From: Hippophae tibetana
Taxonomy: Eukaryota > Streptophyta > Magnoliopsida > Rosales > Elaeagnaceae
Direction of reading: 5' to 3'
Assembly (NCBI GenBank): GCA_037013495.1
Contig: CM072801.1
Coordinates: 35,080,001 to 35,144,000, forward strand
DNA length: 64,000 nt
In this document: positions 35,805 through 47,380 of the stretch, in pieces
How positions within the stretch are numbered: position 1 is the stretch's first letter
Layout of the letters: every line of letters begins with the position of its first letter
Position numbers and translations under genes: made by a program
Notes under the pieces: model-generated
Told to the model about the DNA's origin: nothing
Databases searched by the model: none
The model's input: only the letters and a program-made list of their open reading frames with translations

Positions 35805-38800
35805 ATTGTTGTAAGTAGAAATTCGTTCATCAAAATGACTTTTATAATGTTTCAAATCGTAGCTCTTTCGATTCCTAAAAACACACTGAAAGAATAGTTT
35901 AGTTATCGGAATTTTTTTAAACAAAATTACTTCGTTTACACTACTTGCCAACCCCTAATTGTTAGGTGGCATCTTATTGCGTTGTTTTCTTTTCTTGTTC
36001 TTTTGGGTTCCAATTTGATCCTCTTAGCCTTTTTCTTAGCAATTAATCATTCTTAATCTTTGTTTTCCTAGTTTGTTCGCCTAAAGGTTCCGCATCATTT
36101 AGTATCAAAGTCTTGGTTGTTGAAAATATGTTATCTATCTTCATAAATTTATTTTTTGAGTTTTACATTTAAAAAAGTTTGTCCATTGAATTTTCTCTCC
36201 TTTCATAAATCACAAATCACAAAGAAAGATATTATTTTTCTATACCAAGTTTTATGTTTTCTTTCAATTTTGTTGCCATTATTTTGTCTTTCTATTTCAT
36301 TTTCTTTTTTTTTTCAGTAAATTCTTTATACCTATTTTTTTTATGTATTCTGTGTTCAACCTATCTCTGTTCTTGAAACAAAAATAGAGCTACTCCAGTT
36401 CGCAGCTTCAAGAAAAACTAGGTTATTAATATGTGTTGTAACTTTAAAAAGTTATAACTTTTAATTTGCGCATCGAAATGACTATTATAATGTCTCAAAT
36501 CGTAGCTCTTTCGATTCCTAAAAAGGCACTGAAAGAGTAGTTTAGTTATCGGAATTTGTTTAATCAAAATTACTTCTTTTACACTTCTTGCAAACCTCTA
36601 ATAGTTAGGTGGCATCTTATTGCATTGTTTTTTGTTCTTGTTATTTAGGGTTCTAATTTGATAATCTTAACCCTACTCTAAACAATTTAATCATTCATAA
36701 TCTTTGTGTTCCTAGGTTGTTCGCCTAAAGGTTCCGCATCATTTGGTATCAAAGTCTTGGTTGCTGAAAATATGTTATCTATCTTCATAAATTTATTTTT
36801 TGAATTTTCCATTTAAAAAAACTTTGTTCATTGAATTTTCTTTGCTTTCATAAATCACAAATCACAAAGAAAGATAGATATTTGTATACCAAGTTTTATG
36901 TCTTCTTTCAATTTTGTTGCCATTATTTTGTCTTTCCATTTCATTTTCTTTTTTTCATTAAATTCTTTTTAGCAATTTCTTTTTTTATGTATTCTGTGTT
37001 CAACCTATCTTTGTTCTTGAAACAAACAATAGAGCTACTCCAGTTCACAGCTTCAAGAAAAACTAGGTTATTAATATGTGTTGTAACTTTAAAAAGTTGT
37101 AACTTTTAATTCGTGCATCGAAATGACTATTATAATGTCTCAAATCGTAGCTCTTTCGATTCCTAAAAAGGCACCGAAAGAGTAGTTTAGTTATCGGAAT
37201 TTTAATAAACAAAATTACTTCGTTTACACTTCTTCCCAACCTCTAATAGTTAGGTGGCATCTTATTGCATTGCTTTCTATTCTTGTTCTTTAGGGTTCTA
37301 ATTTGATCATCTTAACCATATTCTAAACCATTTAATCATTCTTAAACCTTTGAGATGCTAGGTTGTCCGCCTAATGGTTCCGTATCATTTGCTAGCAAAG
37401 CCTTGGTTACTGAAAATATGTTATCTATCTTCACATATTTATTTTTTTGAATTTTACATTTTAAAAAACTTTGTCCACTGAATTTTTTGTGCTTTCATAA
37501 GTCACAAATCATAAAGAAAGATAGATATTCGTACACCAAGCCTTGTGTTTTCTTTCATTTTTGTATTCATTATTTTGTCTTTTAGTTTAATTTCCTAGTT
37601 TTCATTAAATTCTTTTTACCTATTTCTTCTTTTTATGTTTTCTGTGTTCAAAATATCTTTGTTCTTGAAAAAAACAAAAGACCTACTGCAGTTCTTAGTT
37701 TCAAGAAAAACTAGGTTATTAATATTGGTTGCAAGTTTAAATTGTTGTAAGTATAAATTCGTTCATCAAAATGACTTTTATAATGTTTCAAATCGTAGCT
37801 CTTTCGATTCCTAAAAACACACTGAAAGAATAGTTTAGTTATCGGAATTTTTTTAAACAAAATTACTTCGTTTACACTACTTACCAACCCCTAATTGTTA
37901 GGTGGCGTCTTATTGCGTTGTTTTATTTTCTTGTTCTTTTGGGTTCAATTTGATCCTCTTAACCTTTTTCTAAGCAATTAATCATTCTTAATCTTTGTTT
38001 TCCTAGGTTGTTCGCCTAAAGGTTCCGCATCATTTAGTATCAAAGTCTTGGTTGTTGAAAATATGTTATCTATCTTCATAAATTTATTTTTTGAATTTTA
38101 CATTTAAAAAGGTTTGTCCATTGAATTTTCTCTCCTTTCATAAATCACAAATCACAAAGAAAGATATTATTTTTGTATACCAAGTTTTATGTTTTCTTTC
38201 AATTTTGTTGCCATCATTTTCTCTTTCTATTTCATTTTCTTGTTTTCAGTAAATTCTTTATACCTATTGTATTTTATGTATTCTGTGTTCAACCTATCTT
38301 TGTTCTTGAAACAAACAATAGAGCTACTCCAGTTCGCAGCTTCAAGAAAAACTAGGTTATTAATATGTGTTGTAACTTTTAATTTGTGCATCGAAATGAC
38401 TATTATAATGTCTCAAATCGTAGCTCTTTCGATTCCTAAAAAGGCACTGAAAGAGTAGTTTAGTTATCGGAATTTGTTTAATCAAAATTACTTCTTTTAC
38501 ACTTCTTGCAAACCTCTAATAGTTAGGTGGCATCTTATTGCATTGTTTTTTGTTCTTGTTATTTAGGGTTCTAATTTGATCATCTTAACCCTACTCTAAA
38601 CAATTTAATCATTCATAATCTTTGTGTTCCTAGGTTGTTCGCCTAAAGGTTCCGCATCATTTGGTATCAAAGTCTTGGTTGCTGAAAATATGTTATCTAT
38701 CTTCATAAATTTATTTTTTGAATTTTCCATTTAAAAAAACTTTGTTCATTGAATTTTCTTTGCTTTCATAAATCACAAATCACAAAGAAAGATAGATATT

Positions 38801-41592
38801 TGTATACCAAGTTTTATGTTTTCTTTCAATTTTGTTGCCATTATTTTGTCTTTCCATTTCATTTTCTTTTTTTCATTAAATTCTTTTTACCAATTTCTTT
38901 TTTTATGTATTCTGTGTTCAACCTATCTTTGTTCTTGAAACAAACAATAGAGCTACTCCAGTTCGCAGCTTCAAGAAAAACTAGGTTATTAATATGTGTT
39001 GTAACTTTAAAAAGTTGTAACTTTTAATTCGTGCATCGAAATGATTATTATAATGTCTCAAATCGTAGCTCTTTCGATTCCTAAAAAGGCACCGAAAGAG
39101 TAGTTTAGTTATCGGAATTTTAATAAACAAAATTACTTCGTTTACACTTCTTCCCAACCTCTAATAGTTAGGTGGCATCTTATTGCATTGCTTTCTGTTC
39201 TTGTTCTTTAGGGTTCTAATTTGATCATCTTAACCATATTCTAAACCATTTAATCATTCTTAAACCTTTGAGATGCTAGGTTGTCCGCCTAATGGTTCCG
39301 CATCATTTGCAAGCAAAGCCTTGGTTACTGAAAATATGTTATCTATCTTCACATATTTATTTTTTTGAATTTTACATTTTAAAAAACATTGTCCACTGAA
39401 TTTTTTGTGCTTTCATAAGTCACAAATCACAAAGAAAGATAGATATTTGTACACCAAGCCTTGTGTTTTCTTTCATATTTGTATTCATTATTTTGTCTTT
39501 CGGTTTAATTTCCTAGTTTTCATTAAATTCTTTTTACCTATTTCTTTTTTTATGTTTTCTGTGTTCAAAATATCTTTGTTCTTGAAAAAAACAATAGACC
39601 TACTGCAGTTCGTAGTTTCAAGAAAAACTAGGTTATTAATATTGGTTGCAAGTTTAAATTGTTGTAAGTATAAATTCGTTCATCAAAATGACTTTTATAA
39701 TGTTTCAAATCGTAGCTCTTTCGATTCCTAAAAACACACTGAAAGAATAGTTTAGTTATCGGAATTGTTTTAAACAAAATTACTTCGTTTACACTACTTG
39801 CCAACCCCTAATTGTTAGGTGGCATCTTATTGCGTTGTTTTCTTTTCTTGTTCTTTTGGGTTCCAATTTGATCCTCTTAGCCTTTTTCTTAGCAATTAAT
39901 CATTCTTAATCTTTGTTTTCCTAGTTTGTTCGCCTAAAGGTTCCGCATCATTTAGTATCAAAGTCTTGGTTGTTGAAAATATGTTATCTATCTTCATAAA
40001 TTTATTTTTTGAGTTTTACATTTAAAAAAGTTTGTCCATTGAATTTTCTCTCCTTTCATAAATCACAAATCACAAAGAAAGATATTATTTTTCTATACCA
40101 AGTTTTATGTTTTCTTTCAATTTTGTTGCCATTATTTTGTCTTTCTATTTCATTTTCTTTTTTTTTCAGTAAATTCTTTATACCTATTTTTTTTATGTAT
40201 TCTGTGTTCAACCTATCTCTGTTCTTGAAACAAACAATAGAGCTACTCTAGTTCGCAGCTTCAAGAAAAACTAGGTTATTAATATGTGTTGTAACTTTAA
40301 AAAGTTGTAACTTTTAATTTGTCCATCGAAATGACTATTATAATGTCTCAAATCGTAGCTCTTTCGATTCCTAAAAAGGCACTGAAAGAGTAGTTTAGTT
40401 ATCGGAATTTGTTTAATCAAAATTACTTCTTTTACACTTCTTGCAAACCTCTAATAGTTAGGTGGCATCTTATTGCATTGTTTTTTGTTCTTGTTATTTA
40501 GGGTTCTAATTTGATAATCTTAACCCTACTCTAAACAATTTAATCATTCATAATCTTTGTGTTCCTAGGTTGTTCGCCTAAAGGTTCCGCATCATTTGGT
40601 ATCAAAGTCTTGGTTGCTGAAAATATGTTATCTATCTTCATAAATTTATTTTTTCAATTTTCCATTTAAAAAAACTTTGTTCATTGAATTTTCTTTGCTT
40701 TCATAAATCACAAATCACAAAGAAAGATAGATATTTGTATACCAAGTTTTATGTCTTCTTTCAATTTTGTTGCCATTATTTTGTCTTTCCATTTCATTTT
40801 CTTTTTTTCATTAAATTCTTTTTACCAATTTCTTTTTTTATGTATTCTGTGTTCAACCTATCTTTGTTCTTGAAACAAACAATAGAGCTACTCCAATTCG
40901 CAGCTTCAAGAAAAACTAGGTTATTAATATGTGTTGTAACTTTAAAAAGTTGTAACTTTTAATTCGTGCATCGAAATGACTATTATAATGTCTCAAATCG
41001 TAGCTCTTTCGATTACTAAAAAGGCACCGAAAGAGTAGTTTAGTTATCGGAATTTTAATAAACAAAATTACTTCGTTTACACTTCTTCCCAACCTCTAAT
41101 AGTTAGGTGGCATCTTATTGCATTGCTTTCTGTTCTTGTTCTTTAGGGTTCTAATTTGATCATCTTAACCATATTCTAAACCATTTAATCATTCTTAAAC
41201 CTTTGAGATGCTAGGTTGTCCGCCTAATGGTTCCGCATCATTTGCAAGCAAAGCCTTGGTTATTGAAAATATGTTATCTATCTTCACATATTTATTTTTT
41301 TGAATTTTACATTTTAAAAAACATTGTCCACTCAATTTTTTGTGCTTTCATAAGTCACAAATCACAAAGAAAGATAGATATTTGTACACCAAGCCTTGTG
41401 TTTTCTTTCATATTTGTATTCATTATTTTATCTTTCGGTTTAATTTCCTAGTTTTCATTAAATTCTTTTTACCAATTTCTTTTTTTATGTATTCTGTGTT
41501 CAACCTATCTTTGTTCTTGAAACAAACAATAGAGCTACTCCAGTTCGCAGCTTCAAGAAAAACTAGGTTATTAATATGTGTTGTAACTTTAA
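35805..41592. repeat. Recent 5788-bp segmental duplication within the array, copy 1
   Basis: Positions p and p+5788 match almost base for base from about 35805 to 41592, including rare variants: CTAGTTTGTTCG, AAACAAAAATAG, TTCACAGC, the 16-bp B deletion and GTAAGTAGAAATTCG. By eye I find at least seven differences (for example near 36299, 36971, 37382, 37693, 38817, 40655 and 41438). The unit is nine monomers long. Confidence 0.85.
38359..38380 (+). other. 16-bp slippage deletion in a B monomer (copy 1)
   Basis: The same GTTGTAAC subrepeat is lost as in the C monomer at 29354, but in a B-type background, so it arose independently. It is carried into the second duplication copy at about 44147-44168. 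Confidence 0.85.
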
Positions 41593-41865
41593 ATTGTTGT
41601 AAGTAGAAATTCGTTCATCAAAATGACTTTTATAATGTTTCAAATCGTAGCTCTTTCGATTCCTAAAAACACACTGAAAGAATAGTTTAGTTATCGGAAT
41701 TTTTTTAAACAAAATTACTTCGTTTACACTACTTGCCAACCCCTAATTGTTAGGTGGCATCTTATTGCGTTGTTTTCTTTTCTTGTTCTTTTGGGTTCCA
41801 ATTTGATCCTCTTAGCCTTTTTCTTAGCAATTAATCATTCTTAATCTTTGTTTTCCTAGTTTGTT
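41221..41865. repeat. Chimeric A/C/A satellite monomer at the duplication junction
   Basis: The front is A-type (CGCCTAATGG, GTACACCAAGCC) and switches to C-type at the CCAATTTC stretch near 41470. It returns to A-type at about 41592 (AAATTGTTGTAAGTAG). The second switch coincides with the junction of the two 5788-bp units. Confidence 0.8.
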
Positions 41866-44800
41866 CGCCTAAAGGTTCCGCATCATTTAGTATCAAAGTC
41901 TTGGTTGTTGAAAATATGTTATCTATCTTCATAAATTTATTTTTTGAGTTTTACATTTAAAAAAGTTTGTCCATTGAATTTTCTCTCCTTTCATAAATCA
42001 CAAATCACAAAGAAAGATATTATTTTTCTATACCAAGTTTTATGTTTTCTTTCAATTTTGTTGCCATTATTTTGTCTTTCTATTTCTTTTTCTTTTTTTT
42101 TTCAGTAAATTCTTTATACCTATTTTTTTTATGTATTCTGTGTTCAACCTATCTCTGTTCTTGAAACAAAAATAGAGCTACTCCAGTTCGCAGCTTCAAG
42201 AAAAACTAGGTTATTAATATGTGTTGTAACTTTAAAAAGTTATAACTTTTAATTTGCGCATCGAAATGACTATTATAATGTCTCAAATCGTAGCTCTTTC
42301 GATTCCTAAAAAGGCACTGAAAGAGTAGTTTAGTTATCGGAATTTGTTTAATCAAAATTACTTCTTTTACACTTCTTGCAAACCTCTAATAGTTAGGTGG
42401 CATCTTATTGCATTGTTTTTTGTTCTTGTTATTTAGGGTTCTAATTTGATAATCTTAACCCTACTCTAAACAATTTAATCATTCATAATCTTTGTGTTCC
42501 TAGGTTGTTCGCCTAAAGGTTCCGCATCATTTGGTATCAAAGTCTTGGTTGCTGAAAATATGTTATCTATCTTCATAAATTTATTTTTTGAATTTTCCAT
42601 TTAAAAAAACTTTGTTCATTGAATTTTCTTTGCTTTCATAAATCACAAATCACAAAGAAAGATAGATATTTGTATACCAAGTTTTATGTCTTCTTTCAAT
42701 TTTGTTGCCATTATTTTGTCTTTCCATTTCATTTTCTTTTTTTCATTAAATTCTTTTTACCAATTTCTTTTTTTATGTATTCTGTGTTCAACCTATCTTT
42801 GTTCTTGAAACAAACAATAGAGCTACTCCAGTTCACAGCTTCAAGAAAAACTAGGTTATTAATATGTGTTGTAACTTTAAAAAGTTGTAACTTTTAATTC
42901 GTGCATCGAAATGACTATTATAATGTCTCAAATCGTAGCTCTTTCGATTCCTAAAAAGGCACCGAAAGAGTAGTTTAGTTATCGGAATTTTAATAAACAA
43001 AATTACTTCGTTTACACTTCTTCCCAACCTCTAATAGTTAGGTGGCATCTTATTGCATTGCTTTCTATTCTTGTTCTTTAGGGTTCTAATTTGATCATCT
43101 TAACCATATTCTAAACCATTTAATCATTCTTAAACCTTTGAGATGCTAGGTTGTCCGCCTAATGGTTCCGAATCATTTGCTAGCAAAGCCTTGGTTACTG
43201 AAAATATGTTATCTATCTTCACATATTTATTTTTTTGAATTTTACATTTTAAAAAACTTTGTCCACTGAATTTTTTGTGCTTTCATAAGTCACAAATCAT
43301 AAAGAAAGATAGATATTCGTACACCAAGCCTTGTGTTTTCTTTCATTTTTGTATTCATTATTTTGTCTTTTAGTTTAATTTCCTAGTTTTCATTAAATTC
43401 TTTTTACCTATTTCTTCTTTTTATGTTTTCTGTGTTCAAAATATCTTTGTTCTTGAAAAAAACAAAAGACCTACTGCAGTTCGTAGTTTCAAGAAAAACT
43501 AGGTTATTAATATTGGTTGCAAGTTTAAATTGTTGTAAGTATAAATTCGTTCATCAAAATGACTTTTATAATGTTTCAAATCGTAGCTCTTTCGATTCCT
43601 AAAAACACACTGAAAGAATAGTTTAGTTATCGGAATTTTTTTAAACAAAATTACTTCGTTTACACTACTTACCAACCCCTAATTGTTAGGTGGCGTCTTA
43701 TTGCGTTGTTTTATTTTCTTGTTCTTTTGGGTTCAATTTGATCCTCTTAACCTTTTTCTAAGCAATTAATCATTCTTAATCTTTGTTTTCCTAGGTTGTT
43801 CGCCTAAAGGTTCCGCATCATTTAGTATCAAAGTCTTGGTTGTTGAAAATATGTTATCTATCTTCATAAATTTATTTTTTGAATTTTACATTTAAAAAGG
43901 TTTGTCCATTGAATTTTCTCTCCTTTCATAAATCACAAATCACAAAGAAAGATATTATTTTTGTATACCAAGTTTTATGTTTTCTTTCAATTTTGTTGCC
44001 ATCATTTTCTCTTTCTATTTCATTTTCTTGTTTTCAGTAAATTCTTTATACCTATTGTATTTTATGTATTCTGTGTTCAACCTATCTTTGTTCTTGAAAC
44101 AAACAATAGAGCTACTCCAGTTCGCAGCTTCAAGAAAAACTAGGTTATTAATATGTGTTGTAACTTTTAATTTGTGCATCGAAATGACTATTATAATGTC
44201 TCAAATCGTAGCTCTTTCGATTCCTAAAAAGGCACTGAAAGAGTAGTTTAGTTATCGGAATTTGTTTAATCAAAATTACTTCTTTTACACTTCTTGCAAA
44301 CCTCTAATAGTTAGGTGGCATCTTATTGCATTGTTTTTTGTTCTTGTTATTTAGGGTTCTAATTTGATCATCTTAACCCTACTCTAAACAATTTAATCAT
44401 TCATAATCTTTGTGTTCCTAGGTTGTTCGCCTAAAGGTTCCGCATCATTTGGTATCAAAGTCTTGGTTGCTGAAAATATGTTATCTATCTTCATAAATTT
44501 ATTTTTTGAATTTTCCATTTAAAAAAACTTTGTTCATTGAATTTTCTTTGCTTTCATAAATCACAAATCACAAAGAAAGATAGATATTTGTATACCAAGT
44601 TTTTTGTTTTCTTTCAATTTTGTTGCCATTATTTTGTCTTTCCATTTCATTTTCTTTTTTTCATTAAATTCTTTTTACCAATTTCTTTTTTTATGTATTC
44701 TGTGTTCAACCTATCTTTGTTCTTGAAACAAACAATAGAGCTACTCCAGTTCGCAGCTTCAAGAAAAACTAGGTTATTAATATGTGTTGTAACTTTAAAA

Positions 44801-47380
44801 AGTTGTAACTTTTAATTCGTGCATCGAAATGATTATTATAATGTCTCAAATCGTAGCTCTTTCGATTCCTAAAAAGGCACCGAAAGAGTAGTTTAGTTAT
44901 CGGAATTTTAATAAACAAAATTACTTCGTTTACACTTCTTCCCAACCTCTAATAGTTAGGTGGCATCTTATTGCATTGCTTTCTGTTCTTGTTCTTTAGG
45001 GTTCTAATTTGATCATCTTAACCATATTCTAAACCATTTAATCATTCTTAAACCTTTGAGATGCTAGGTTGTCCGCCTAATGGTTCCGCATCATTTGCAA
45101 GCAAAGCCTTGGTTACTGAAAATATGTTATCTATCTTCACATATTTATTTTTTTGAATTTTACATTTTAAAAAACATTGTCCACTGAATTTTTTGTGCTT
45201 TCATAAGTCACAAATCACAAAGAAAGATAGATATTTGTACACCAAGCCTTGTGTTTTCTTTCATATTTGTATTCATTATTTTGTCTTTCGGTTTAATTTC
45301 CTAGTTTTCATTAAATTCTTTTTACCTATTTCTTTTTTTATGTTTTCTGTGTTCAAAATATCTTTGTTCTTGAAAAAAACAATAGACCTACTGCAGTTCG
45401 TAGTTTCAAGAAAAACTAGGTTATTAATATTGGTTGCAAGTTTAAATTGTTGTAAGTATAAATTCGTTCATCAAAATGACTTTTATAATGTTTCAAATCG
45501 TAGCTCTTTCGATTCCTAAAAACACACTGAAAGAATAGTTTAGTTATCGGAATTGTTTTAAACAAAATTACTTCGTTTACACTACTTGCCAACCCCTAAT
45601 TGTTAGGTGGCATCTTATTGCGTTGTTTTCTTTTCTTGTTCTTTTGGGTTCCAATTTGATCCTCTTAGCCTTTTTCTTAGCAATTAATCATTCTTAATCT
45701 TTGTTTTCCTAGTTTGTTCGCCTAAAGGTTCCGCATCATTTAGTATCAAAGTCTTGGTTGTTGAAAATATGTTATCTATCTTCATAAATTTATTTTTTGA
45801 GTTTTACATTTAAAAAAGTTTGTCCATTGAATTTTCTCTCCTTTCATAAATCACAAATCACAAAGAAAGATATTATTTTTCTATACCAAGTTTTATGTTT
45901 TCTTTCAATTTTGTTGCCATTATTTTGTCTTTCTATTTCATTTTCTTTTTTTTTCAGTAAATTCTTTATACCTATTTTTTTTATGTATTCTGTGTTCAAC
46001 CTATCTCTGTTCTTGAAACAAACAATAGAGCTACTCTAGTTCGCAGCTTCAAGAAAAACTAGGTTATTAATATGTGTTGTAACTTTAAAAAGTTGTAACT
46101 TTTAATTTGTCCATCGAAATGACTATTATAATGTCTCAAATCGTAGCTCTTTCGATTCCTAAAAAGGCACTGAAAGAGTAGTTTAGTTATCGGAATTTGT
46201 TTAATCAAAATTACTTCTTTTACACTTCTTGCAAACCTCTAATAGTTAGGTGGCATCTTATTGCATTGTTTTTTGTTCTTGTTATTTAGGGTTCTAATTT
46301 GATAATCTTAACCCTACTCTAAACAATTTAATCATTCATAATCTTTGTGTTCCTAGGTTGTTCGCCTAAAGGTTCCGCATCATTTGGTATCAAAGTCTTG
46401 GTTGCTGAAAATATGTTATCTATCTTCATAAATTTATTTTTTGAATTTTCCATTTAAAAAAACTTTGTTCATTGAATTTTCTTTGCTTTCATAAATCACA
46501 AATCACAAAGAAAGATAGATATTTGTATACCAAGTTTTATGTCTTCTTTCAATTTTGTTGCCATTATTTTGTCTTTCCATTTCATTTTCTTTTTTTCATT
46601 AAATTCTTTTTACCAATTTCTTTTTTTATGTATTCTGTGTTCAACCTATCTTTGTTCTTGAAACAAACAATAGAGCTACTCCAATTCGCAGCTTCAAGAA
46701 AAACTAGGTTATTAATATGTGTTGTAACTTTAAAAAGTTGTAACTTTTAATTCGTGCATCGAAATGACTATTATAATGTCTCAAATCGTAGCTCTTTCGA
46801 TTACTAAAAAGGCACCGAAAGAGTAGTTTAGTTATCGGAATTTTAATAAACAAAATTACTTCGTTTACACTTCTTCCCAACCTCTAATAGTTAGGTGGCA
46901 TCTTATTGCATTGCTTTCTGTTCTTGTTCTTTAGGGTTCTAATTTGATCATCTTAACCATATTCTAAACCATTTAATCATTCTTAAACCTTTGAGATGCT
47001 AGGTTGTCCGCCTAATGGTTCCGCATCATTTGCAAGCAAAGCCTTGGTTATTGAAAATATGTTATCTATCTTCACATATTTATTTTTTTGAATTTTACAT
47101 TTTAAAAAACATTGTCCACTCAATTTTTTGTGCTTTCATAAGTCACAAATCACAAAGAAAGATAGATATTTGTACACCAAGCCTTGTGTTTTCTTTCATA
47201 TTTGTATTCATTATTTTATCTTTGGGTTTAATTTCCTAGTTTTCATTAAATTCTTTTTACCAATTTCTTTTTTTATGTATTCTGTGTTCAACCTATCTTT
47301 GTTCTTGAAACAAACAATAGAGCTACTCCAGTTCGCAGCTTCAAGAAAAACTAGGTTATTAATATGTGTTGTAACTTTAA
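41593..47380. repeat. Recent 5788-bp segmental duplication, copy 2
   Basis: Tandem copy of 35805-41592 in the same orientation. Right of 47380 the sequence continues with the C-type tail (AAAAAGTTGTAAC) while the corresponding point in copy 1 switches to the A-type tail. This fixes the breakpoint to within the shared CTTTAAA. Confidence 0.85.
44147..44168 (+). other. 16-bp deletion in a B monomer (copy 2)
   Basis: Counterpart of the deletion at about 38359-38380, exactly 5788 bp downstream, as predicted by the segmental duplication. Confidence 0.85.

Larger units (their letters stand above)
23844..47008. repeat. Core of twelve trimeric higher-order repeats (A-B-C, about 1934 bp)
   Basis: A-type landmarks (CGCCTAATGG) stand at 23844, 25778, 27712, 29630, 31565, 33499, 35432, 37368, 39286, 41221, 43156 and 45074, with the next at 47009. 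Spacings are 1933-1936 bp except three of 1918, each caused by a 16-bp deletion. Within each unit A, B and C bodies differ clearly, while the same monomer type is nearly identical between units. Neighbouring units share private variants, for example a lost C in the A monomers at 31565 and 33499 and CAAATAAC in the B monomers of units 29630 to 33499. This is the signature of homogenisation at the trimer level. Confidence 0.93.
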
